7,593 nucleotides of DNA from contig JAFVYT010000097.1 in the NCBI GenBank assembly GCA_017508505.1, forward strand, positions 1-7,593, written 5' to 3'. Position 1 is the stretch's first letter. Each line of letters opens with the position of its first letter. The notes below the pieces were generated by a model. That model had not been told where the DNA came from, searched no databases, and saw only the letters and a program-made list of their open reading frames with translations. This document shows positions 1 to 7,572 of this stretch, in pieces. Position numbers and translations under genes: made by a program. The DNA is from Clostridia bacterium. GTDB lineage: Bacteria; Bacillota_A; Clostridia; Oscillospirales; SIG627.

Positions 1-1
1 C

Positions 2-2386
2 GCCGTTTCCGTGGGAGCGAGCGCCTCTGCGGCAGGGGCTGCGGCCGCCGTGGGCGGTGCCGCCGTGGGCATCGGGGCAAGGCTTGCCGCGATTCCCATC
101 GGGCTCAAGATTGTGGCGGGCCTGACCGCCGCCTCTCTTGTTTTGGGCGGCATTCCGGCGGCCATTCTGTTAAGCCGCCCCGAGGAGAGGGCAGAGACAA
201 AGGAGCGTGCCACCGAGGCCGTCGCAGTCCTCCCCTTGACCGAAAAGACGGATACCGAAAAGACGGATACCGAGGAGGCGGAATGGGCTCTGGAGGGGGT
301 CATCCCCGAGGGAGGCAGCTATCTTTGTGCCGACGGGCGACGCCTTGGGGCGGGAGAGCCCTTTCCCGCGAGCCCTGAGGCGGGGGATCGGCTCTATCTT
401 GCGGATTACGTTTATACCTACGAGGGGGTCTCCAAAATTCGAATGGAGGGGAAGGACGAGGTTCACCTTTGGCGGGACGGCTTTGACGACGGCGACAGCG
501 GAATGAACGACAGCGACGCCTTCGGCACCTGGTTTCCCATTGCGCTGGAGAACAAGGAGTCCTATTCCCCCATTGCCTCCTCCATCATCGGAAAGCCCAT
601 CCGTGCGCTCAACGGCACCTTTGCCAACTGCACGAGACTTACCCTTGCGCCGTCCATTCCCTCTACCGTCACCACTGTGGCGGGAGCCTTTTTCGGCTGC
701 ACCGCCCTTCGGAGCGCTCCCGTGCTTCCCGAGGGCGTAGAAAGATACACCGGTGCCTTTTACGGCTGTACCGCCTTAGAGGGGGACGTGGTGTTCCTGG
801 GCGGGCTGGACAGAACGAGCGAATATTACGGAGATTCCGTTTTTCGCGATACGGTCAACGCCATTAACCTTGTGGGGACGTGCCCCGAGGAGGATCTGAT
901 CACCATTGCCCTCCTGTCGGACAACACGAGGATCACCGTCCACGGCAAGGCCGTGTTTGCCTCCGGCGGGCCGAATGAAATTCCCTCGGAGCCGGAGGGG
1001 ACCATCGAAAAGGAGGAAGCTGCGGCGAGCTTTGTCGTCCCCTCCGGGTGCCGCTACGTGTCCGTCGACGGTACCGTGGCCTCCGAGGGGGAGCGGGTCA
1101 ATCTGGTGAAAGGGGACCGTCTGGAGGACGCCACCTACGCTTACTTTTATCAGGAGGCATACCGCTACGAGGAAAAAGAGGCCGCCTGGGTGAAGACGGG
1201 ACGGGACGGAGCGGGCTTTTTGCCTGTGGTGCTGGATCGGACTGCCGCCTCCTACGGGGAATTTCATCCCTCTCTTTCACCCCAAATCACGCAGCTTTAC
1301 GAGACCTTTGCGGATTGCACGAATATGACCGTGTCTCCCGAGATCCCCGAGGGGGTCACGGCGATGATCGAGACCTTTCGAAATTGCAGACGGCTGCGGG
1401 TCACGCCGCAGCTTCCCGATGGGGTCACAAGCCTTTTTGATGCCTTTTACGGCTGTACGAATCTGAAGACCGTAAAAAACTTTCCGAAGGAGGCACTGGA
1501 AATGCTCCAGTGCTTCTATGGGTGCACTTTTCTGACCGAGGTTCCTTCCGAGTTTCCGGACAAGGTGCAGGATCTTACCAACGTTTTCTGCGGTTGCACC
1601 TCTCTTGTAACGGTGCCGTCTGAGATCCCCGCCTCCGTACAGAACATTACCGGGGCCTTTTCCGGATGCAAGAGCCTTTTGAAGGCACCCCTCTTTGCGG
1701 GCTTTGTGGAAAATATGGACGTGATGTATTTCGGGTGTGAAAGCCTTGCGGAAACACCCCAATTTCCCGTTGGGATCAGGAGCATGCAGGGAAGCTTTTC
1801 CGGCTGCACCTCTCTTGTGACGGTGCACGCGCTCCCCTCGACGCTGGAGGATATGAACAGTGCCTTCAGCGGATGCGTGCTCCTCGCCACTATGTCTCCC
1901 ATCCCCGGCAGTGTCAGATCTATGGTCGGTGCCTTCACGGACTGCACCTCCCTTGTACAGACCCCCGTGCTCCCCGAGGGGGTAGAGGATCTGAGTCGCA
2001 CCTTTATGGGCTGTACTGCGCTGGTCTCTTCTGCCGATATTCCTTCTACCGTCAAGCGAATGGAGCATACCTTTTCCGAATGCACCGCTCTGGTGAGTGC
2101 GCCTCTTCTTCCCGAGGGGGTGGAAAACATTTCCGGTGTGTTTTACGGCTGTAAATTGATCGAGAGCGTCGAGTATATTCCCTCTACGGTGACGGATATG
2201 TCCCGTGCCTTTGCCTATTGCTCCGCTCTTTCCGGGACGATCCGTGTGGAGGCCCTTTCCCTGACGGCCGAAACGGTTTCGGGTGCCTTCGTAAGGGTGC
2301 AAAAAGAGATCCTTCTGGTGGGAGGCAGTCCCCATCTGAGCCTGATCCGAGAGCACGGCGGGTCCGGGTTTGTTGAAATCGGATAA
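2..2386 (+). CDS. Membrane-anchored BspA-like leucine-rich-repeat protein, 5'-partial
   Basis: A probable surface protein that displays leucine-rich repeats for binding; its ligand is unknown. The reading frame stays open to the left edge. The GTG at 11 has no visible ribosome site and lies inside an Ala/Gly-rich stretch, so the true start is upstream. Residues are numbered from that GTG. Residues 1-24 are small and Ala/Gly-rich. About 33-54 is a single hydrophobic segment, followed by a charged Glu/Lys/Thr linker with EKTDT repeated twice (about 78-87). The rest should lie outside the cell. Two copies of a module follow: a V-P-G-Y-DG-GE-GDRL-Y-Y domain (from about 97 and again from about 343), each leading into 23-24-residue repeats of the form AFxGCTxL-P-LPEGV (3 copies from 203, 14 from 432). 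No sortase motif is present. The Ala/Gly-plus-TM start resembles the C-terminal extension of some clostridial sigma-70-like proteins, but that is inference. Confidence 0.85.
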   Translation, partial: AVSVGASASAAGAAAAVGGAAVGIGARLAAIPIGLKIVAGLTAASLVLGGIPAAILLSRPEERAETKERATEAVAVLPLTEKTDTEKTDTEEAEWALEGVIPEGGSYLCADGRRLGAGEPFPASPEAGDRLYLADYVYTYEGVSKIRMEGKDEVHLWRDGFDDGDSGMNDSDAFGTWFPIALENKESYSPIASSIIGKPIRALNGTFANCTRLTLAPSIPSTVTTVAGAFFGCTALRSAPVLPEGVERYTGAFYGCTALEGDVVFLGGLDRTSEYYGDSVFRDTVNAINLVGTCPEEDLITIALLSDNTRITVHGKAVFASGGPNEIPSEPEGTIEKEEAAASFVVPSGCRYVSVDGTVASEGERVNLVKGDRLEDATYAYFYQEAYRYEEKEAAWVKTGRDGAGFLPVVLDRTAASYGEFHPSLSPQITQLYETFADCTNMTVSPEIPEGVTAMIETFRNCRRLRVTPQLPDGVTSLFDAFYGCTNLKTVKNFPKEALEMLQCFYGCTFLTEVPSEFPDKVQDLTNVFCGCTSLVTVPSEIPASVQNITGAFSGCKSLLKAPLFAGFVENMDVMYFGCESLAETPQFPVGIRSMQGSFSGCTSLVTVHALPSTLEDMNSAFSGCVLLATMSPIPGSVRSMVGAFTDCTSLVQTPVLPEGVEDLSRTFMGCTALVSSADIPSTVKRMEHTFSECTALVSAPLLPEGVENISGVFYGCKLIESVEYIPSTVTDMSRAFAYCSALSGTIRVEALSLTAETVSGAFVRVQKEILLVGGSPHLSLIREHGGSGFVEIG
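617..832 (+). repeat. First leucine-rich-repeat block, 3 units
   Basis: Three protein repeats start at 617, 686 and 755, with TFANCT, AFFGCT and AFYGCT cores spaced 23 residues apart. Each has the conserved Cys and, in the first two, a following IPSTV or LPEGV turn. The third unit degenerates before a cap-like stretch that ends near 970. Confidence 0.75.
1304..2284 (+). repeat. Second leucine-rich-repeat block, about 14 units
   Basis: Fourteen tandem units of 23-24 residues (occasionally longer) run from the TFADCT core at 1304 to the AFAYCS core at 2207, and a degenerate AFVRV remnant follows. Every unit keeps a Phe or Tyr just before a Cys at the same position, giving a ladder of cysteines. 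Most carry a P-x-LPEGV or IPSTV turn, as in LRR_5/BspA-type repeats. DNA similarity between units is patchy: the run tgcacctctcttgt occurs at about 1597 and again at about 1806. This suggests old duplications with some later homogenisation. Confidence 0.8.
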
Positions 2387-2420
2387 AAAAACGGAAGAAA
2401 TAAAACCAAACGGCTTTCTC

Positions 2421-2477
2421 AAATCCCCTTATAGACAGAAGGGACAAAACAGTCCCAAATGATCGATAAGGGGATTT
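2421..2477 (+). promoter_or_regulatory. Inverted repeat covering the lipoprotein ribosome binding site
   Basis: Bases 2421-2432 (aaatccccttat) pair perfectly over 12 bp with 2466-2477. The enclosed loop holds a second 5-bp hairpin, gggac/gtccc at 2441-2445 and 2452-2456. The right arm contains AAGGGG (2468-2473), the only plausible Shine-Dalgarno for the ATG at 2482, so the folded RNA would hide it. A few T residues follow, so it could instead act as a weak terminator for the upstream LRR gene. The pairing is seen directly; the regulatory role is inferred. Confidence 0.55.
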
Positions 2478-2481
2478 TGTT

Positions 2482-3993
2482 ATGATGAAACGTATTGTTG
2501 CAGGTTTTTTGGCACTTTCGATGCTGTTGCCCTTTGCCTCCTGCGGGGTCGGGACGACACCGAGCACCGATGGAACGGACGCGGAGGAGAGCGGCATCCC
2601 GACCTCGGATTGTTCGGGGATCGAAAGCTTTGAGGATTTCGTTGAATCGCTGGATGAAAACGGCTACACGCCCAAGGAGATCCTCGACGGAGAGGGAAAT
2701 CTTTCCGTCGAGCTGACCCCGCCCGAGACTAAGGAGCCGACAAAGCGGGAGGAAGGGGAGAAAATGCCCTTCGATCGCGTCACCGAGTCGGAGGACGGCA
2801 AGGCCGCCGTGGTAGAGCCTGCCCTTCCTACGGTGGATCCGACCGCCCCGGCGGTTCCCGTGCTTCCTACGCCGGAGCCCACGCCCGAGCCCACGCCCGA
2901 GCCTACGCCGGAGCCCACGCCGGAGCCTGAACCCGAGCCTGCACCGGAGCCCACGCCGGAGCCCACGCCCGAGCCTACGCCCGAGCCCACGCCGGAGCCT
3001 ACTCCCGAGCCTACGCCGGAGCCTACTCCCGAGCCTACGCCGGAGCCCACGCCGGAGCCCACGCCCGAGCCTACGCCGGAGCCCACACCCGAGCCTGAAC
3101 CCGAGCCTGAACCCGAGCCTGAACCCGAGCCCGAATACGGCTATACCACGGGGCAGACCCATCGGGCTCTTCCGAACAAACAGCGCTACCTTTATTCCAT
3201 CCTGGACGAGACACGCAAAGGCTGGTATCGCAAGATCGACGAGGCGGTCAAGGCCTTGGCTGATCACGTCGACATCGATGCACCCTTGAGAGAAAATCGG
3301 GAATACTACATCTATTTTCTCTATATGGCGGATAACCCCGAGCATTTTTATTTGTGCAATAGCCTGACGCTGATGAGCGGTGGAAACGGCAGTACGATTC
3401 GCTTTTCCTACTCCGTGGGAACGGGAGAGTCGGATCACTGCGGCTATGGCATCGGGGAGCTGACCGATGAATTGAAGGAGAAGATCCGCGCCAAAAAGGC
3501 CGTTTTTGACCGCACCGTGGCGCGCGTCGTGTCTACCATTCCCGCATCGGCCCCCGACGTGGTGAAGGAAAAGCTGATCTACGACCGCATCCTTCTGGAT
3601 AGCTACTACAATCTGGGTGCCCGCTGGGACGGAAGAGCGGAGGACAACTGGACCGCCTACGGCATTTTGGTAAACGGCTACGGCGTTTGCGAGTCCTACG
3701 CCGAGGCCTTCCAGACTCTTTTGAATGCCGTTGGCATCAACGCCGTAGGAGTGGCGGGAACGGCAGGCGGCGGCCACAAGAGGAGCTGTGTGGAGCTGGA
3801 CGGAGAATGGTATATGTGCGATATTACCTTTGACGATCCCATCGGCGGCGATCCAAACGATGCCTATCACTACTACTTCAATCTCACCTCGGCGGAGATG
3901 AGAGCGAGAAATCACGTTTGGGAGAATTCGGATTATCCCATCCCCGAGTGCAAGGGCACCCGTTACTCGTATGCGGCCTATTTCGGAAAATAA
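2482..3993 (+). CDS. Lipoprotein with Pro-Glu-Thr stalk and transglutaminase-like domain
   Basis: A predicted exported lipoprotein of 503 residues. Residues 1-20 form a short signal peptide (MMKR, hydrophobic core, then FAS) ending in the lipobox Cys21. Residues 22-128 are acidic and low in complexity. Residues 129-218 are a PEPT/PEPE array, a rigid stalk likely to span the cell wall. The C-terminal part is a transglutaminase-like (papain-fold) domain with the candidate triad Cys403 ([11 protein letters not shown]), His432 (GGGHKRS) and Asp447 (CDITFDDP). Many members of this superfamily are proteases or peptide-modifying enzymes rather than true transglutaminases. The usual His-Ala-Trp-Asn after the catalytic His is His-Lys-Arg-Ser here, so the substrate cannot be predicted. 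The start is set by AAGGGG 8 nt before a tandem ATG-ATG; the second ATG is equally possible. It lies 95 bp after the LRR gene and 12 bp before a small ORF. Confidence 0.9.
   Translation: MMKRIVAGFLALSMLLPFASCGVGTTPSTDGTDAEESGIPTSDCSGIESFEDFVESLDENGYTPKEILDGEGNLSVELTPPETKEPTKREEGEKMPFDRVTESEDGKAAVVEPALPTVDPTAPAVPVLPTPEPTPEPTPEPTPEPTPEPEPEPAPEPTPEPTPEPTPEPTPEPTPEPTPEPTPEPTPEPTPEPTPEPTPEPTPEPEPEPEPEPEPEPEYGYTTGQTHRALPNKQRYLYSILDETRKGWYRKIDEAVKALADHVDIDAPLRENREYYIYFLYMADNPEHFYLCNSLTLMSGGNGSTIRFSYSVGTGESDHCGYGIGELTDELKEKIRAKKAVFDRTVARVVSTIPASAPDVVKEKLIYDRILLDSYYNLGARWDGRAEDNWTAYGILVNGYGVCESYAEAFQTLLNAVGINAVGVAGTAGGGHKRSCVELDGEWYMCDITFDDPIGGDPNDAYHYYFNLTSAEMRARNHVWENSDYPIPECKGTRYSYAAYFGK
2866..3135 (+). 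repeat. In-frame PEPT/PEPE array, 12-bp unit
   Basis: About 22 copies of a degenerate 12-bp unit encode Pro-Glu-Pro-Thr, switching to Pro-Glu-Pro-Glu at the end and once in the middle. The synonymous codons vary (ccc/cct/ccg, acg/act/aca), so most units differ. Two stretches are perfect: a 24-bp tandem duplication at 2991-3038, and three identical 12-bp units at 3091-3126. These mark recent slippage, so stalk length probably varies between strains. Confidence 0.95.
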
Positions 3994-3998
3994 GGAGG
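3992..3998 (+). promoter_or_regulatory. Ribosome binding site of the 44-residue ORF
   Basis: AAGGAGG overlaps the last two bases of the lipoprotein stop codon and sits 7 nt before the ATG at 4006. This perfect, well-spaced site is the main reason to accept the small ORF, and it suggests translational coupling. Confidence 0.75.
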
Positions 3999-4005
3999 AC
4001 GGCCT

Positions 4006-4140
4006 ATGGAAGAACGCGCCCCCCGGGAGCACTATAACCTCTACTATCTCTTTCTGGAGGATAAGAGGAGCCATCCTCTCCCTCCCGCCCGTGCCGAGGA
4101 GATCCGCAAGCGCATCCTGGAGCTCTACCGCGGCAGTTAA
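4006..4140 (+). CDS. Small charged protein, 44 residues, unknown function
   Basis: The frame runs from ATG at 4006 to TAA at 4138-4140 and begins MEERAPREHYNLYYLFLEDK. It is rich in Arg, Glu, Leu and Tyr, has no membrane segment or signal peptide, and has no Cys. Two parts look helical: an aromatic stretch (NLYYLFLEDK) and an amphipathic end (AEEIRKRILELYR), separated by a Pro-rich turn (HPLPPAR). It starts 12 bp after the lipoprotein stop with a perfect Shine-Dalgarno, and it ends exactly at the terminator hairpin. It is therefore probably the last gene of the same transcript. I recognise no family. It would be cytoplasmic while its partner is exported, so a direct complex is unlikely without other factors. 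Confidence 0.65.
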   Translation: MEERAPREHYNLYYLFLEDKRSHPLPPARAEEIRKRILELYRGS

Positions 4141-4175
4141 AAAAACAAGTGCGAGATTCTCGCACTTGTTTTTTT
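4139..4175. terminator. Bidirectional intrinsic terminator
   Basis: An 11-bp perfect stem (4145-4155 with 4159-4169, acaagtgcgag/ctcgcacttgt) closes an ATT loop. Seven T follow on the right (4169-4175) and seven A precede on the left (4139-4145), so the hairpin has a U tail when read from either strand. It lies between the convergent small ORF and the amidotransferase gene and can end both transcripts. Confidence 0.92.
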
Positions 4176-4183
4176 CTTTTGTC

Positions 4184-5233
4184 TTAGTCCTCCAGCCACA
4201 TATAGTAGCGGTGGCGGGGGCCGTTCTTTGTTTCCTGAATGCGCATTTCCCGCTTCAGGCGACCCTCACGGTCGAACTGATAGAGCAGGTCGTAGACCAG
4301 ACGGGCGTGCTGGAGGTAGGTGTGGTCTCCCTCCCAAAGGTCGCGCATATCGTCACGGACGGCAAACTCTAGCTCGTCAAAGTAAAGGGGAGCCCGCTCG
4401 CTCTTCAGGAGCGCCTCCATACGGCGGTAGCCCTCGTAGTAGGTATAGGGGGTCATTTCGCTGACCTTTTCCACCTGCATCTTATCTTGGGAGACGGTGT
4501 AGCCGTCACGGGTGATGACACAGGGGTGGTGGAGGGGAAGGTCGACGGCATCCTCCCGCAGCTCCTCCGGCAGGCCGAAGCGGGTGGTGGCAAGATAGGT
4601 CTCGTCTCCGTGCTGCACAAGGGTCATGGGGCGGGTGGTGCGGCATACGTGAATGCGGTCGGGGATGCTTTCGTTGATCATCACCGTCACGTTATCGCTG
4701 ACCATATGAGAGCAGGCGAGGGCCATGGCCTCGGTGACGGATTTGCCCTTTTTCAGATACAGATCGATCAGGAGCACTCTTGCCTCTGCAGGGGAGACGT
4801 TGTGTCCGTTGGAGGAGAGTCGGGGAGATTTTTCCGAGGGCTTTTTGCTCTCACAGCGGAAGGTGTAGCCCTCCTTCTGCAAGAGATCCACCGCCTCGTC
4901 CCAAAGGTGACAATACTGCGTTCTGGGGGTGGTGCCGTTGGTGACCACCGCCATGGTCTCCTCCATATTGAGAAAGGGATGCGCGGCGGGCTCGTCCTTT
5001 TTGCCCGAGGGGCGGGTGTGGGCGATGCCTACGGTGCCGGGCAGATCCAATACGTCGGTCTCGCGGATGAGGGTGTCTACGTCTCCGACGATCTTGCGAT
5101 AATAGAGCTTTCCCTCGTGGATGGTGGCCACGCCCGTGCTCATATCTCCGTCGTAGGGAGCCTGGCGGCGGAGCATCTCCAAAAGGATGGGAGCGGCGTT
5201 TTTCGGTCCTAAGTAGCCTGCGATGTTACACAT
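4184..5233 (-). CDS. Stand-alone class II glutamine amidotransferase-like protein
   Basis: A 349-residue cytoplasmic protein whose first ~240 residues match the Ntn-hydrolase glutaminase domain seen in GlmS and PurF. Cys2 (MCNIAGYLG) would become the N-terminal nucleophile. GTVGIAHTRP (Arg74), AAHPF (84-88) and the TNG oxyanion motif (Asn99-Gly100) are present. No sugar-isomerase or synthetase domain follows. The GlmS SETDTE segment, whose Asp holds the glutamine amino group, reads CESKKPSE here (127-134), with about 15 extra residues, and the Trp after the HTR motif is Pro75. Substrate binding is therefore probably altered. Residues ~265-349 may form a winged helix (ARLVYDLLYQFDREGRLKRE, then a basic end). 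The start is fixed by AAGGAGG at 5240-5246 and by the need for Cys2. It is the second gene after ligA, with an 11-bp gap. The acceptor of any released ammonia is unknown. Confidence 0.85.
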   Translation of the reverse strand: MCNIAGYLGPKNAAPILLEMLRRQAPYDGDMSTGVATIHEGKLYYRKIVGDVDTLIRETDVLDLPGTVGIAHTRPSGKKDEPAAHPFLNMEETMAVVTNGTTPRTQYCHLWDEAVDLLQKEGYTFRCESKKPSEKSPRLSSNGHNVSPAEARVLLIDLYLKKGKSVTEAMALACSHMVSDNVTVMINESIPDRIHVCRTTRPMTLVQHGDETYLATTRFGLPEELREDAVDLPLHHPCVITRDGYTVSQDKMQVEKVSEMTPYTYYEGYRRMEALLKSERAPLYFDELEFAVRDDMRDLWEGDHTYLQHARLVYDLLYQFDREGRLKREMRIQETKNGPRHRYYMWLED

Positions 5234-5239
5234 AATGAT

Positions 5240-5244
5240 CCTCC

Positions 5245-5246
<2 letters not shown>
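5240..5246 (-). promoter_or_regulatory. Ribosome binding site of the amidotransferase gene
   Basis: On the minus strand AAGGAGG lies 6 nt before the ATG at 5233-5231 and overlaps the TAA of ligA (5247-5245). A ribosome finishing ligA ends on top of this site, so translation of the two genes is likely coupled. Confidence 0.85.
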
Positions 5247-7286
<2,040 letters not shown>

Positions 7287-7296
7287 CGAAAGAGAA

Positions 7297-7316
7297 GGAA
7301 AAAAGAGGAAAAAAGA
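7297..7316. repeat. 10-bp tandem repeat with helically phased A tracts
   Basis: ggaaaaaaga occurs twice back to back (7297-7306 and 7307-7316), placing A6 tracts exactly 10 bp apart. Another A5 run at 7329-7333 stays in phase 20 bp later. The repeat lies between the -35 elements of the divergent promoters, where curved or A-rich DNA can contact RNA polymerase or a regulator. Confidence 0.8.
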
Positions 7317-7319
7317 CTC

Positions 7320-7351
7320 TTGACAAGGAAAAAGTATTGTGATAGTATAAT
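7320..7351 (+). promoter_or_regulatory. Promoter of the rightward gene at the window edge
   Basis: A perfect -35, TTGACA (7320-7325), is followed 17 bp later by TAGTAT (7343-7348) preceded by TG, an extended -10. A perfect TATAAT overlaps at 7346-7351 but would need a 20-bp spacer, which is too long for SigA. Either choice gives a start near 7355-7358 and a leader of about 215 nt before the ATG at 7573. Confidence 0.75.
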
Positions 7352-7464
7352 AAACTGCGCTATATTGGCGGCCCATTGAAATGAAATGGAAAAGTTTGTG
7401 AAAGAAGCGTAACAAAAGGAAAAATTTTTGTAAACTTTTTCTGCATTCAAATGTAAAATTTAGG

Positions 7465-7519
7465 TTCTTCGCTTCCTTATATATAGTAAGGAACGGGAAG
7501 AGAAAAATATTTTTTCTCT
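7465..7519 (+). promoter_or_regulatory. Two overlapping, mutually exclusive leader hairpins
   Basis: Hairpin 1 pairs ttcctta (7473-7479) with taaggaa (7487-7493). It extends past a small internal loop through tcttc (7466-7470) and gaaga (7497-7501). Hairpin 2 pairs agagaaaaa (7499-7507) with tttttctct (7511-7519) around a TAT loop. They share bases 7499-7501, so full formation of one disrupts the other. Hairpin 2 is AU-rich with no T run after it, so it is not an ordinary terminator. The rest of 7352-7464 is AT-rich leader with no gene that I can see. Confidence 0.45.
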
Positions 7520-7572
7520 CAAAGGACCGCCGCCGATGAGAATTGTATTTTGAAAGAAGGAGTGGTTCATTT

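Noticed and set aside
11..13. GTG at 11 as the true start of the LRR protein
   Set aside because: No Shine-Dalgarno lies before it, the frame is open to the left edge, and the residues before and after it look continuous in composition.
1277..2422. 381-residue minus-strand ORF opposite the LRR repeats
   Set aside because: It has a His/Gly/Arg-rich composition with no recognisable domain. The plus-strand frame shows clear protein-level repeats with synonymous variation.
2664..3086. Minus-strand GSGV-repeat ORF
   Set aside because: It is the reverse complement of the PEPT-coding repeat in another frame and has no ribosome site that I can see.
2866..3135. CRISPR-like array
   Set aside because: The 12-bp units are contiguous, in frame, without unique spacers, and encode a Pro-Glu-Thr stalk.
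2419..4074. 551-residue minus-strand ORF opposite the lipoprotein gene
   Set aside because: It is antisense to a gene with a lipobox, stalk and catalytic domain. Its low-complexity Arg/Gly/Leu stretch is just the PEPT array read backwards, and the high GC keeps stops rare.
4487..5212. 241-residue plus-strand ORF opposite the amidotransferase gene
   Set aside because: It is Gly/Val/His-rich antisense translation. The minus strand has the conserved Cys2 start, a perfect ribosome site and motif conservation.
7346..7351. TATAAT as the -10 partner of TTGACA at 7320
   Set aside because: The spacer would be 20 bp. The overlapping TAGTAT with an upstream TG gives the normal 17 bp, so it is preferred, though not proven.
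7499..7519. Hairpin as an intrinsic terminator
   Set aside because: The stem is almost all A-U and no U run follows its 3' arm.
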